Shown: positions 1-11,321, counted from the stretch's first letter. The stretch: DNA of 64,000 nt from Clostridiales bacterium (GCA_029010495.1 JAQXKO010000017.1:47615-111614), one strand, 5' to 3'. Notes: generated from the letters alone by a model not told the origin. A program made the numbers and translations.

Positions 1-688
1 ATTTAATCTTTTCTCCGGAGAGTGTGGTAAAATTCTTTTTGTTCGTTAACGAAGAATCAAATTCGTGTCCCCATTTCCCCGAATAATAAATTGTCGTAAG
101 AAGCATAATGACAAGCTCGGAGGATGTTTTAAAATCCATGGCATCGTCAAGTAATCCTCCTGTAGCCGCATTAAGCCAGCTCTTTACAGCCTCATCCGTC
201 TTTTTATCAGGCATGGTCGCAACAGCTGATGTCATATCAAATTTTTCGGCAATTTTCTTCACGGCATCAATATTAAAATCATATAAATCATTAAGCCACA
301 TTGATGATTCTATATGACAGGTTCCTGTTACATTATTATGATTTGCGGTCGCACAAATCTTTTTATAGCTTTTTTCAAGCTTTTTATATTGCGTTCCGGT
401 CAGCTCTTCAAGCTGTTTTCTTGTATTACCATCTGTTATGCTGCACAGAATCAGCAATGCTTCATATAATGCAACGGGCGAAAATGTCACATTGTCTTCA
501 CCCTCAATAAGGCTTTCCGTAAGCTTTTGCAAAATTAACAATTCATCACCGCCGACTGAATTTGCAGCCTTACTTTCGCGGTTCTGCTCGGTAAAGGCAG
601 TATCCCACACATCCCTGCCCGGAAAGCTTTCGTCCGCAAAGCTTTTTTTCTCAAATTTCTTTCCTTCCCACAGCTTGACAATTCCCAT
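1..688 (-). CDS. Serpin-family protease inhibitor, C-terminus cut by window edge
   Basis: The minus strand is open from an ATG at 688 to base 1, giving 229 residues without a stop; the rest lies outside the window. The translation has serpin landmarks in order: VTFSPVALYEALLIL with DGNTRKQLEEL just after it (residues 67-97), WLNAATGGLLDDAMD (171-185), and LTTIYYSGKWGHEFD (197-211). The last matches the shutter and strand-3A signature of serpins. A ribosome site, AGGAGGG, lies 8 bases before the ATG. No signal peptide is visible at the N-terminus (MGIVKLWEGK), so export is not supported by what is seen. Serpins trap serine or cysteine proteases through a reactive-centre loop near residue 350; that loop is outside the window, so inhibitory activity and target cannot be judged. 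Family assignment is confident from the motifs. Confidence 0.85.
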   Translation of the reverse strand, partial: MGIVKLWEGKKFEKKSFADESFPGRDVWDTAFTEQNRESKAANSVGGDELLILQKLTESLIEGEDNVTFSPVALYEALLILCSITDGNTRKQLEELTGTQYKKLEKSYKKICATANHNNVTGTCHIESSMWLNDLYDFNIDAVKKIAEKFDMTSAVATMPDKKTDEAVKSWLNAATGGLLDDAMDFKTSSELVIMLLTTIYYSGKWGHEFDSSLTNKKNFTTLSGEKIK

Positions 689-886
689 ATATACCCTCCT
701 GATAATTACAGTCTCTTAAGGCAGAAATGCCGGAGCACCTCTCCCGTTCGGATGACATAATAAACACAATGTTACCTTAATTAACTGTTTATATTATTAT
801 ATATACCACATTTTACGGATTTTTTCCATTGTATATTTGTAATACAGTCTTAATTTATTAAATTACCCGGAAAAAAATTAATTTGC

Positions 887-925
887 ACAAAAAAATCGTG
901 AGACCGTAAAAACAGCCTCACGATT
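887..925 (-). terminator. Rho-independent terminator after tRNA-Leu
   Basis: Read on the minus strand, a perfect 9-bp stem (AATCGTGAG pairing with CTCACGATT, 894-902 and 917-925) is followed by a run of seven T. It begins 8 bases beyond the 3' end of the tRNA gene and so ends that transcript. Confidence 0.85.
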
Positions 926-933
926 ATGTTATA

Positions 934-1017
934 TGCAGTTGATGGGACTTGAACCCACACCCACTTAAGTGGACATGAACCTGAATCATGCGCGTATGCC
1001 AATTCCGCCACAACTGC
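934..1017 (-). tRNA. tRNA-Leu, anticodon CAG
   Basis: On the minus strand the sequence folds into a class II tRNA. The acceptor stem GCAGTTG (1017-1011) pairs with CAACTGC (941-935), and the discriminator is A at 934. There is a 3-bp D stem, an anticodon stem CATGA/TCATG with loop TTCAGGT (anticodon CAG, reading CUG), a long variable arm CCACTTAAGTGG, and a T arm with TTCAAGT loop. The long variable arm and anticodon both indicate leucine. The CCA tail is not encoded. The gene has its own promoter and terminator, so it is monocistronic. Confidence 0.96.
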
Positions 1018-1028
1018 ATGCGACTAAC

Positions 1029-1057
1029 ATAATACCATTTTATGATTATAATGTCAA
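1029..1057 (-). promoter_or_regulatory. SigA-type promoter of tRNA-Leu
   Basis: On the minus strand a perfect -35 box TTGACA (1057-1052), a 17-bp spacer and a -10 box TATTAT (1034-1029) lie 11 bases upstream of the tRNA 5' end. Confidence 0.85.
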
Positions 1058-1148
1058 TCACTTAAATTACTAATATCTTTTTTTCGAAAAATAATTATAA
1101 AAAACTCACAGTAACACCAATCGTTTTAAAGCTTTTTCAAACAAATAA

Positions 1149-3686
1149 TCAGTAAGTAATAAAGTATACTCCTCCCGCCTGTAAAAAAGCCTTTTCCGCT
1201 TCCTGCTTTGACTGCTTTACTGCTTTGCCGGCTACAGGATCATAAAATTCCACATCGGTTTTGTTGTAAGCATAAATCAGCACATAATAATCCTTATAGG
1301 ATGCAATCGCAGGATTACCGTTTGACACAAAGTAAAGAATATTTCCCAGCTCTGCCTGAGTTAAGCAAACCGTGTTTGCAGATATATATTTTTTAATATA
1401 ATCATAAAACGATATTTTACCCGGATTGTATTCCTGCTCCGGCGTAATACCCTTATATGAACAAAGCATCTTTATAACAGCCTGTCTGAAGCCTCCGGCG
1501 GCATCTGCCTTATATTGAGTAATTTTTAGATTTTTTTCATCTGTGGTAATACCCTTTTTCCAGATAACACTTCCGTCAGGTGCCATAACCGTTCCGTTAC
1601 TGCCTTTGGCAGCGCTTAGCACGGGTCCGAGGTTTATATCGGACTTTAATATTTTTCCGAATGCCGACGCGGCAAATGTCCGGGCTTCCCTAAGTCTTAA
1701 CAGTACCTGTGTATCTTTATTGATAACCCTGAACAGACATTTTTCAAGCTTCGGAGCCTTCTCCGTTTTATAGTTTGACGGCATCGTCATATAATACTCT
1801 GTCTTTGTTTTTTCAAGCAGTCTTGACGTATAGTTCCGGGAATCAGCTTCATCTCTTGTAAGATTTACCAGAACATCCCTGCCGACTGTTTCATAAACCG
1901 CAAATGTGTCCTCAGAAGCTTCCGATTTGAGCATGCAGAGCTTATAGCTTATTATTCCCTTGTCAAAGCTGACGCCCTCGATAAATCTGTCCTCAGGGCT
2001 GTCAAGCTTTTTGACCGTATTGCCCTGAATGTCTATTATACTAATGCTGTCATAAGGTATCAGCTGCTCACCTTTGTCAGTAATTGACACATTTTTCTTT
2101 GTGGCAGTACCCATTACAATGCGCTCATCAACCGTACCCAGAATATTAATAATACTGTTATCGCCGCAGATTATGTCCTTTCGTTCTTTACTTGCAATAT
2201 TATAAATAATTATCTTTTTGTTTTCCGTAATATTTTCACTGTCACTGTAAACAATTGTTTTACTGTTGTCAAAATACAGCCAGTTCTGCCCCAGATTTTC
2301 TACCGACTCGTTAAGTGCGCCTGTCTCCAATTCATATGAATACAGCGAATCAAACATGGTAAAATAATAAACATCAGTCTCGCTTGTGTAGCTTACTCTC
2401 ATAAAATCACTGTCCATGTCGGCAAAATCCATATTAAGCGGGATAAACATCTGCTCTGTCAGAAGCTTATCAGCAGAATCATATTTATAATAAATTATAC
2501 CGTTTCTGCCCTCATACACACCTTTCCCTATATATCCGTATACGGCAAAGGAGGCATTGCCTTCGTTATCGATGCTGAACATATTATATGCATATTCAGG
2601 CACACTGTTTCTTATAAGGCTTTCTTCATCCAAAAATGTATGAAGCCTTGTAAGCACGTTGTCCTTAATATTCATATGGTACAATTCATTGTTATATACA
2701 AACATCAATTGATTTCTGTTCGGAGAATAAACCCTTTGGGTCTGAGGTGCATTTGATATGCCAAGCTTAATTCCGTTATCCTTTACCGAAACATAATTTC
2801 CTTCAAATACGGTATCCATATAGCGGTCATAGCTCATCAGATAGGTTTTTTTAGGAGTATAATTAAACCTGTATTCTTCCTTGCACTTAAACTTCTCAAG
2901 ACCGTTTGTGGTATATGCGCTAAGATAAAAATCAAGATAAACGCTGACATATGTTTTATTATATTCAGTAATATTCGGAATACTTCTGTATATTTCCGTC
3001 GGAGACATTTCTCCGTAGCTTAACGCCTCCGGTGTCGCCGTAATATCAATGTGGGCATAATCATTTATCTGCTTATCCTCATCAGCTTCCATGTAGGCAT
3101 CAAGCGAATAGACCTCGTTTTTATCAAAAGTTTTCCTGTGAAAATCATTTACAAATAACATGCTCTGTGAAAGATCACCAAAATCAGCAAACATCAGAGA
3201 AGTATAATAATAAATTACGTTACCGTTTGAATTTGTAAGCGAAACACGCATGGTATATTCCCTGCGCGGTACAAGCTCCTTTGAAAGCTTCAGCTTAACA
3301 ACCTTTCTTCCGCTCTCATCTTTTTCAAAAATCTGCGAACTGATATTTTCATACTCCGTCATATCAGGCATCACAAGAACGGCTGCGTCAAGCTTTTTAA
3401 TATCCTGACCCATTTCATTTATGACTACGGACAATTCCCTTTCCGAACCCACAGGAGTAATATGTTTTCTGTTTATGCGGTCATCTCTTTTAACAGTATA
3501 GCCCTTTGTAAGATTAATTTCATTACCGTTTACGATAAAACTTATAAGAGGCAGGGAGGCTTTAGAATCCACGAAGGAAACATCTGCTTCCGAAAAAGAA
3601 TGTTCATCCAGACTTAAAAAGAAAAAAATACAGGCAGCAATAAAAACTGCAAAAATAATTCCTGCTCTGATTAATATATTCTTCAT
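1149..3686 (-). CDS. Large membrane-anchored extracellular protein with degenerate C39-like C-terminal domain
   Basis: An 845-residue protein starting at an ATG preceded by AAGGAGG. Residues 8-27 form one hydrophobic segment after a short basic N-terminus, so it is probably a signal anchor with the rest outside. The long middle part (about 50-700) has no named family that I recognise. It is rich in short beta-like strands with many Tyr and Asp, and residues 320-640 look propeller-like (inference). The last 115 residues resemble a C39-type papain-fold domain: FRQAVIKML at 733-741 sits where these enzymes have the cysteine motif, and KDYYVLIYAY (798-807) then YDPVAG sit where they have H-x-V-x-x-GY and the Asp-Pro motif. 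Neither the catalytic Cys nor the His is present, so peptidase activity is unlikely. It stands alone: the upstream neighbour is divergent and a promoter-bearing tRNA lies downstream. No clear terminator follows. Confidence 0.6.
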   Translation of the reverse strand: MKNILIRAGIIFAVFIAACIFFFLSLDEHSFSEADVSFVDSKASLPLISFIVNGNEINLTKGYTVKRDDRINRKHITPVGSERELSVVINEMGQDIKKLDAAVLVMPDMTEYENISSQIFEKDESGRKVVKLKLSKELVPRREYTMRVSLTNSNGNVIYYYTSLMFADFGDLSQSMLFVNDFHRKTFDKNEVYSLDAYMEADEDKQINDYAHIDITATPEALSYGEMSPTEIYRSIPNITEYNKTYVSVYLDFYLSAYTTNGLEKFKCKEEYRFNYTPKKTYLMSYDRYMDTVFEGNYVSVKDNGIKLGISNAPQTQRVYSPNRNQLMFVYNNELYHMNIKDNVLTRLHTFLDEESLIRNSVPEYAYNMFSIDNEGNASFAVYGYIGKGVYEGRNGIIYYKYDSADKLLTEQMFIPLNMDFADMDSDFMRVSYTSETDVYYFTMFDSLYSYELETGALNESVENLGQNWLYFDNSKTIVYSDSENITENKKIIIYNIASKERKDIICGDNSIINILGTVDERIVMGTATKKNVSITDKGEQLIPYDSISIIDIQGNTVKKLDSPEDRFIEGVSFDKGIISYKLCMLKSEASEDTFAVYETVGRDVLVNLTRDEADSRNYTSRLLEKTKTEYYMTMPSNYKTEKAPKLEKCLFRVINKDTQVLLRLREARTFAASAFGKILKSDINLGPVLSAAKGSNGTVMAPDGSVIWKKGITTDEKNLKITQYKADAAGGFRQAVIKMLCSYKGITPEQEYNPGKISFYDYIKKYISANTVCLTQAELGNILYFVSNGNPAIASYKDYYVLIYAYNKTDVEFYDPVAGKAVKQSKQEAEKAFLQAGGVYFITY

Positions 3687-3786
3687 ATTACCTCCTTCCC
3701 TGCATATTCTCCGGTCAAATATGTCATATTGCTTTGCCGGTTCAGGTCTAAACCGTTTGTTATATTGTCTTTTTTATCTGATTATC

Positions 3787-3815
3787 TTGATTTTCATGTC
3801 TGACAGTAATACAAT
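3787..3815 (+). promoter_or_regulatory. Probable SigA promoter of the HIT gene
   Basis: TTGATT (3787-3792), a 17-bp spacer and TACAAT (3810-3815) precede the HIT gene, leaving a leader of about 30 bases that contains the ribosome site AAGGAG. Confidence 0.65.
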
Positions 3816-3850
3816 ATAAAGTATCAAGAATCAAAAAGGAGACATTAATT

Positions 3851-4267
3851 ATGTTTGATGATAATTGTATTTTCTGCAAAATAGCTGCAGGCATTATTCC
3901 TTCGGCCACAGTATATGAGGATGATGATTTCAGGGCAATTCTCGATATTGCTCCGGCTCATAAGGGTCACACAATACTTCTGCCTAAGTACCATGCAAAA
4001 AACATTTTTGAAATTCCGGATGAAATTGCCATGAAGGCACTTCCTGTTGTAAAGAAGGTTTCAAAGGCAATTATGCAGGAAACCGGTTGTGACGGTATCA
4101 ATGTTCTGCAAAATAACGGTACTGCTGCGGGGCAGAGTGTATTCCACCTTCATATCCACATGGTTCCGCGTTTTGACGGTGACGGCATCCTCCCCGTATG
4201 GAGCCAGACCTCCTATGATGAGGGCGAAGCAGCCGTTCTTGCCGGGAAAATCAACAGTCGCCTGTAA
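3851..4267 (+). CDS. HIT-family nucleotide hydrolase (HinT-like)
   Basis: 138 residues, the usual length for HinT-type proteins. The histidine triad H99-L-H101-I-H103 is intact inside FHLHIHMVPR, as is the typical N-terminal CIFCKI motif with Cys6 and Cys9, often a zinc site with a later His. The family hydrolyses AMP-lysine or adenosine phosphoramidates and related substrates in the cytoplasm; the physiological substrate is generally unclear. A ribosome site AAGGAG lies 9 bases before the ATG. The gene is alone on the plus strand here and its stop codon directly abuts the stop of convergent murG, with no base between them. Confidence 0.93.
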   Translation: MFDDNCIFCKIAAGIIPSATVYEDDDFRAILDIAPAHKGHTILLPKYHAKNIFEIPDEIAMKALPVVKKVSKAIMQETGCDGINVLQNNGTAAGQSVFHLHIHMVPRFDGDGILPVWSQTSYDEGEAAVLAGKINSRL

Positions 4268-5332
4268 TTATCCCGCAGTTTTATTAATAAGGTCTATGAT
4301 TACGGCAAAGGCATCTGATGCTTTTGCCTTTTTCATTGCATCAATATATTTATCCCTGTTTTCCGTCACATACTCAATTGCCTTTGTAAGTGACTTCTCA
4401 TTAACCTCTTCATCCTGAAGAACATAGCTGAAGCCCTGTTTTTTAAAGGATTCGGCGTTTAATATCTGATCTCCTCTTGATGCATTTGCACTAAGCGGTA
4501 TGAGAATGTTCGGCTTCTTCAGCGCCAGAAGCTCACATATTGCATTAGCTCCCGCCCTTGATATTACAATATCCGCAAGTGCAAGCATATCCTTCATTTC
4601 CTTATCGCAATATTCAATCTGTTTATAGCCTGCTCTGCCGTCAAATGAAGCATCAGCCTTGCCCTTTCCGCAGAGATGAACCACATGATATTTTTCAAGA
4701 AGAATGTCAAGCGATGCTCTGACGGCTTCGTTCACACTCTTGGCACCCGTACTGCCGCCAACTACCAGAAGCACAGGTTTCGTATCGTCAAATCCGCAGA
4801 TTTTTTCTGCCTCTTCCTTACTGCCCTTAAACAGCTCACTCCTGATAGGAGTACCCGTATACACACCCTTGCCCTTCGGCAGGTGTTCAAGTGTTTCAAC
4901 GAAATTACAGCAAACCTTTGTGGCTGCAGGAATGGCAATCTTATTGGCAAGACCCGGCGTCATATCAGATTCATGAATAATTACCGGTATTTTACTTGAT
5001 TTTGCCGCAAGTACAACAGGCACCGACACAAAGCCGCCCTTTGAAAAACAAATATCAGGCTGTATGGACTTTATCGCCTTTCTTGCCTCAGCAAAGCCTT
5101 TTATAACCCGGAAGGGATCGGTAAAATTTTTCCAATCAAAATATCTTCTGAGCTTTCCGGTGGAAATACCCGTGTACGGAACGGAAAGGTTCTCCATAAG
5201 TGTCTTTTCTATACCATTCTTTGAACCGATATAATATATTTCATAATCATCCTTTAATTTTTCCATCAACGCAATGTTTGGCATTACATGACCTGCAGTA
5301 CCGCCGCCCGTAAAAACTATTTTCTTTTTCAT
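4268..5332 (-). CDS. murG: UDP-N-acetylglucosamine--undecaprenyl-PP-MurNAc-pentapeptide GlcNAc transferase
   Basis: MurG adds GlcNAc to lipid I to make lipid II at the inner face of the membrane. The protein is 354 residues, normal for the family, starting at MKKKIVFTGGG. The ATG at 5332 follows AAAGGA with good spacing, while an in-frame upstream ATG at 5401 has no such site and would add a non-conserved stretch. The glycine-rich acceptor loop GGGTAGH is at residues 9-15. A second glycine motif (VVGGSTGAKS) and the donor-site segment ISRAGANAICELLAL are in the expected places of this GT28 enzyme. It is not in a mur/fts cluster here; its neighbours are a convergent HIT gene and an upstream TSCPD gene, and it has its own promoter. 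Confidence 0.95.
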   Translation of the reverse strand: MKKKIVFTGGGTAGHVMPNIALMEKLKDDYEIYYIGSKNGIEKTLMENLSVPYTGISTGKLRRYFDWKNFTDPFRVIKGFAEARKAIKSIQPDICFSKGGFVSVPVVLAAKSSKIPVIIHESDMTPGLANKIAIPAATKVCCNFVETLEHLPKGKGVYTGTPIRSELFKGSKEEAEKICGFDDTKPVLLVVGGSTGAKSVNEAVRASLDILLEKYHVVHLCGKGKADASFDGRAGYKQIEYCDKEMKDMLALADIVISRAGANAICELLALKKPNILIPLSANASRGDQILNAESFKKQGFSYVLQDEEVNEKSLTKAIEYVTENRDKYIDAMKKAKASDAFAVIIDLINKTAG

Positions 5333-5384
5333 AAGAATTCCTTTCAATCTGCCGCTATAATAAGTATATAGCATTACAATGTAT

Positions 5385-5414
5385 ATATTACCGATAATCA
5401 ACGATTGATGTCAA
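5385..5414 (-). promoter_or_regulatory. Probable SigA promoter of murG
   Basis: On the minus strand TTGACA (5414-5409), an 18-bp spacer and TAATAT (5390-5385), about 53 bases before the murG start. The -35 is perfect; the spacer is one base longer than ideal. Confidence 0.6.
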
Positions 5415-5445
5415 TTATGTTTTTTCATCTTCATAATCATATAAT

Positions 5446-5475
5446 AAAGGTGTCACTTAAAAAAGCAACACCTTT
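5446..5475 (-). terminator. Hairpin between TSCPD gene and murG
   Basis: AAAGGTGT (5446-5453) pairs perfectly with ACACCTTT (5468-5475), 12 bases after the TSCPD stop codon. The following minus-strand bases are T-rich but not a pure T run, so termination may be partial. Confidence 0.55.
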
Positions 5476-5486
5476 AATTTTGTGTT

Positions 5487-5735
5487 TTATATGTACTCAT
5501 TAAGTGCCTTTGCAAGCTGGTCCGGACAAGAGGTGGATTTGAAGCCGCACTTGATTCCCTCAAGACGATTAACAACCTCAGCTGCCTCCATTCCCTCAAC
5601 CAAAGCGCCGATGCCCTTTGTATTACCATTGCAGCCACCCATAAACTGTACATTTTTTACTATTTTCTTTCCATTCTCTTCGGCAATATCAAAGCTGACT
5701 GCCGAAGAACATACTCCCTTTGTTTTGTAAACCAT
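5487..5735 (-). CDS. Small TSCPD-domain protein (TIGR03905-type)
   Basis: 82 residues matching the short stand-alone TSCPD family common in Clostridia. The name-giving motif TSCPD is at residues 68-72. Four cysteines (9, 35, 63, 70) in the contexts GVCSS, GGCNGN, IKCGF and TSCPD suggest a metal site (inference). The domain also occurs at the C-terminus of B12-dependent ribonucleotide reductases, but the function of the free-standing form is unknown and no catalytic domain is fused here. It starts 18 bases after the mtnN stop, so the two are probably co-transcribed, and a hairpin follows it. Confidence 0.85.
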   Translation of the reverse strand: MVYKTKGVCSSAVSFDIAEENGKKIVKNVQFMGGCNGNTKGIGALVEGMEAAEVVNRLEGIKCGFKSTSCPDQLAKALNEYI

Positions 5736-5753
5736 ATCTGCCTCACATTCTGT

Positions 5754-6446
5754 TTATAAAACATCAACAAGTCCCATAACAAGCCCCGTCAGATGCTTAA
5801 TGGCACCCTTTTCGAACTCATTATAGTCCATACCGGCCGAATCATCCGCCTTATCGGAAATGGCGCGGATTACTAAAAACCTTATATTGTTTATATAAGC
5901 AACCTGAGCCATGGCAGCGCCCTCCATCTCAGTACATCTGCCGGCAAATAACGATACCAGCCGCTCCTTAACCTTTCTGTCGGCTACAAATATATCGCCA
6001 CTCAGGACACGACCCGTATGAACCGATATATCAGTATTAATTTTTCTGCATACGGTAAGCGCAAGTTCTATTGCCTTTTCATCTGCCTTAAACACGGAGC
6101 AGTCCATCTGTGGAATTACGCCGAAATCATATCCGAATTTTGTCGCATCAATATCATGCTGGATACAGTCAGTTGATAATACAATATCACCAATGTCGAT
6201 GTCTGCATCAAGTGAACCGGCAACTCCGGTATTGATAAGGAAATCCACCTTATACGTATCAATAAGCTTCTGTGCACAGGCTGCCATATTCACTTTGCCG
6301 ATACCGGAGCGTACTATCACCACGTCTTTTCCTGACAGTTTTCCGCGATAAAATGTCCAAATGCCATGATTTTCCTTCTTCTTTTCCGTCATATTTTCAA
6401 AAAGAAGCTCAACCTCCTCAGGCATGGCTCCAATAATTCCTATCAT
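5754..6446 (-). CDS. mtnN: 5'-methylthioadenosine/S-adenosylhomocysteine nucleosidase
   Basis: 230 residues, typical for MTAN/Pfs. It cleaves adenine from methylthioadenosine and S-adenosylhomocysteine, clearing by-products of polyamine synthesis and methylation and feeding the activated-methyl cycle. Visible marks are the N-terminal IGIIGAMPEE with catalytic-base Glu11, the phosphorylase-type core TGVAGSLD (73-80), the substrate-binding MEGAA (174-178) and the acid Asp198 in AISDKADD. It lies just downstream of atpC, separated by a hairpin, and is followed by the TSCPD gene. The ribosome site (GGCGGGAT) is moderate. Confidence 0.95.
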   Translation of the reverse strand: MIGIIGAMPEEVELLFENMTEKKKENHGIWTFYRGKLSGKDVVIVRSGIGKVNMAACAQKLIDTYKVDFLINTGVAGSLDADIDIGDIVLSTDCIQHDIDATKFGYDFGVIPQMDCSVFKADEKAIELALTVCRKINTDISVHTGRVLSGDIFVADRKVKERLVSLFAGRCTEMEGAAMAQVAYINNIRFLVIRAISDKADDSAGMDYNEFEKGAIKHLTGLVMGLVDVL

Positions 6447-6483
6447 AAATAAATCCCGCCTTAGTATTATTTTAAAAGCATAT

Positions 6484-6506
6484 CAAGCGTGAGAAACTCA
6501 CGCTTA
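6484..6506 (-). terminator. Hairpin at the end of the atp operon
   Basis: AAGCGTGAG (6485-6493) pairs with CTCACGCTT (6497-6505) around a 3-base loop, 12 bases after the atpC stop. The downstream minus-strand bases (TATGCTTTTAAAATAA) are only partly T-rich, so it may be a leaky terminator or an mRNA-stabilising end that allows read-through into mtnN. Confidence 0.5.
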
Positions 6507-6517
6507 ATACGAATATA

Positions 6518-6928
6518 TTATTTACCTTTTTGGGCAAGACTAAGTCTGATAAGAGATTTCTTAAGTGCAATTTCCGCACGGTCAAGATTAATATTCATAT
6601 CAGAGGAGGAAATTCTTCTCTCAGCTCTAATCTTTGCCTCTTCCGCACGATGAACATCGATTTCCCAAGGCCATTCGCATGCCTCGGAAAGTACTATTAC
6701 CTCATCAGGAAGAATCTGTAGGAAGCCTTCCACAAGAGTAGCCTCCTTTACCTCAGAATTCTTATGGATTCTGAGTATTCCCGGCGCTACAATTGCAGTA
6801 AGCGGGATATGGTTTTTATAAATACCCATATCACCATCTGTTGTGGTAAGCTCTATCATTTCCACATCATCCTCATAAAAGATGCGGTTAGGTGAAAAAA
6901 CCTTTAATTTAAAACAGTTATCTGCCAT
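6518..6928 (-). CDS. atpC: F1 ATPase epsilon subunit
   Basis: 136 residues from the ATG at 6928 (MADNCFKLKVFSPNRIFYED). An in-frame ATG seven codons earlier lacks a ribosome site, while 6928 has AGGTTAG before it. The N-terminal beta-sandwich (MIELTTTDGDMGIYKNHIPL) and the C-terminal helical pair rich in Arg/Glu (HRAEEAKIRAERR) match epsilon. It is part of the central stalk and couples rotation with catalysis and inhibition. It is the last gene of the atp operon, 30 bases after atpD. Confidence 0.95.
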   Translation of the reverse strand: MADNCFKLKVFSPNRIFYEDDVEMIELTTTDGDMGIYKNHIPLTAIVAPGILRIHKNSEVKEATLVEGFLQILPDEVIVLSEACEWPWEIDVHRAEEAKIRAERRISSSDMNINLDRAEIALKKSLIRLSLAQKGK

Positions 6929-6958
6929 AACTAACCTGCCATTCCGCACGATTGTGCA

Positions 6959-9237
<2,279 letters not shown>

Positions 9238-9257
9238 AAATTACTATCCTCCATTAA

Positions 9258-10760
9258 TTAAAAGCTTTCCTTAATCTCCTTTATTGCTTCGACAAGCTTT
9301 GCCTCCGCCTCTTCCGTAAGTACCTTCATGTTATTGATGGATTCCTTAACCTCAATATACTTTGTCTCAAGAGTTGAAAGAAGTAATGCTTCAAACTCGC
9401 CGATTCTTTCAACAGGGATGTCAAGGAGATATTTCTTTGTAGCTGCATAAATAATACAAATCTGTTTCCAGACAGGCATAGGAGCATACTGCGGCTGCTT
9501 AAGAATTTCACGAATTCTTTCACCCTGTTCAAGCTTTTCCTTGGTATCGGCATCAAGATCCGAGCCGAACTGTGAGAAGGCAGCAAGCTCTCTGAACTGG
9601 GCAAGGTCAATACGGATAGTACCCGCAATCTTCTTCATGGCCTTAATCTGTGCAGAGCCGCCTACTCGAGATACCGAAAGACCGGCATTTACGGCAGGAC
9701 GGAAGCCTGAGTTAAACATTTCGGTCTCAAGGTAAATCTGCCCGTCTGTAATGGAAATAACATTTGTAGGAATGTATGCAGATACATCACCGGCCTGTGT
9801 CTCAATGATAGGAAGGGCTGTTAACGAACCTCCTCCGAGCGAATCATTAAGTCTGGCCGCACGCTCCAAAAGTCTTGAATGAAGATAGAATACATCGCCG
9901 GGATATGCCTCACGTCCCGGTGGTCTCTTAAGGAGAAGTGAAAGTGTACGATAAGCCGTAGCATGCTTACTGAAGTCATCATAAATGATAAGTACATCCT
10001 CTCCGTTTTCCATCCATTCCTCACCGATGGCGCAGCCTGCATATGGTGCAATATACTGAAGCGGTGCAAGTTCTGAAGCTGTTGCAGCAACAACAGTTGT
10101 ATAATCCATGGCACCATACTCTGTTAATGTCTTAACAATTGATGCTACGGTTGATGCCTTCTGACCGATTGCAACATAAATACACTTTACGTTCTCAGTC
10201 TTCTGGTTAATGATTGTGTCAATGGCAATGGCTGTTTTACCTGTCTGACGGTCGCCGATGATAAGCTCTCGCTGACCTCTTCCGATAGGCACCATTGAGT
10301 CGATTGCCTTTATACCGGTCTGAAGCGGAGTATCTACTGATTTACGTGAAATTACACCGCTTGCCACTCTTTCGATAGGTCTGTATTTGTCAGTTACTAT
10401 CGGGCCGAGGCCGTCAATTGGCTGTCCAAGTGCATTTACTACTCTTCCTAACATACAGTCGCCAACAGGCACTTCTACAACTCGTCCTGTTGTCTTTACC
10501 GTATCGCCTTCATTAATACTTTTTGAATCACCAAGTAATACGGCACCAACATTATCCTGTTCAAGGTTTAATACCATGCCGTATACCTCACCCGGGAACT
10601 CTAAGAGCTCACCCTGCATAGCCTTTTCAAGACCATGGATTCTGGCGATACCATCTGCGACCTGGATAACTGTTCCCACATCGGAAACCACAAGCTTTGC
10701 ACTATAATTTTTAATCTGCTCTTTTATTACAGAACTGATTTCTTCCGGTTTTAAATTCAA
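9258..10760 (-). CDS. atpA: F1 ATPase alpha subunit
   Basis: 500 residues. It has the non-catalytic nucleotide-binding P-loop GDRQTGKT, the N-terminal beta-barrel ([20 protein letters not shown]) and the signature [14 protein letters not shown]. The start is a TTG (codons for MNLKPEEI) six bases after the atpH stop; the first in-frame ATG is about 60 codons later, inside the conserved barrel, so TTG must be used. The ribosome site AAAGGATGGG overlaps the end of atpH, which suggests translational coupling. Confidence 0.97.
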   Translation of the reverse strand: MNLKPEEISSVIKEQIKNYSAKLVVSDVGTVIQVADGIARIHGLEKAMQGELLEFPGEVYGMVLNLEQDNVGAVLLGDSKSINEGDTVKTTGRVVEVPVGDCMLGRVVNALGQPIDGLGPIVTDKYRPIERVASGVISRKSVDTPLQTGIKAIDSMVPIGRGQRELIIGDRQTGKTAIAIDTIINQKTENVKCIYVAIGQKASTVASIVKTLTEYGAMDYTTVVAATASELAPLQYIAPYAGCAIGEEWMENGEDVLIIYDDFSKHATAYRTLSLLLKRPPGREAYPGDVFYLHSRLLERAARLNDSLGGGSLTALPIIETQAGDVSAYIPTNVISITDGQIYLETEMFNSGFRPAVNAGLSVSRVGGSAQIKAMKKIAGTIRIDLAQFRELAAFSQFGSDLDADTKEKLEQGERIREILKQPQYAPMPVWKQICIIYAATKKYLLDIPVERIGEFEALLLSTLETKYIEVKESINNMKVLTEEAEAKLVEAIKEIKESF

Positions 10761-10766
10761 AGCCTA

Positions 10767-11321
10767 TTACCCATCCTTTCTTAAATTTACCTGACGAAGG
10801 CTCTTTGCCATGTTGTCAAGCTTTGTTTTTATTGTATTGTCTATAATTCTGTCTCCGATGCGTACCTTAAGTCCGCCGATTAAAGACCTGTCTACGGTTA
10901 ATTTCATATCTATGCTCTTATAATCCGTAGTTGCAAGAATTTTTTCTTCCAATGCCTTAAGCTGTGACTCCTTAAGGGTGTCAGCCGAGACAACCTCAAC
11001 TGTTGCAATCTTAAGATATTCCTTAACTCCAGCCACAAAGCATTCAAATATTTTAACAAGAAAAGCACTGCGTCCGTTTTTAACTATAAGTGAGATAAGT
11101 CCCACAATATCCGCGGAAAAGCTGCCGCCAAAGCATGAATCGGTAAGTGAAAGCTTTTCCTCCAATGTAATCTTAGGATTGATATAAATGGACTGAAGCT
11201 CTTCATTTTCTGAAAGTACCTTAAGAAGAACTACGGCTTCCTCAAGGTATGCTTCGCATTTGTCTTCTGAAATGGCTATTTCAAGCAGTGCATCCGCATA
11301 TCTTTTATCAATTACTGCCAT
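10767..11321 (-). CDS. atpH: F1Fo ATPase delta subunit (peripheral stalk)
   Basis: 184 residues. The N-terminal six-helix domain begins AVIDKRYADALLEIA and the C-terminal signature is SLIGGLKVRIGDRIIDNTI, as in bacterial delta (OSCP). It links the b-subunit stalk to the top of the alpha/beta hexamer. Its start overlaps the end of atpF by 10 bases, so the two are probably translationally coupled. Confidence 0.95.
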   Translation of the reverse strand: MAVIDKRYADALLEIAISEDKCEAYLEEAVVLLKVLSENEELQSIYINPKITLEEKLSLTDSCFGGSFSADIVGLISLIVKNGRSAFLVKIFECFVAGVKEYLKIATVEVVSADTLKESQLKALEEKILATTDYKSIDMKLTVDRSLIGGLKVRIGDRIIDNTIKTKLDNMAKSLRQVNLRKDG

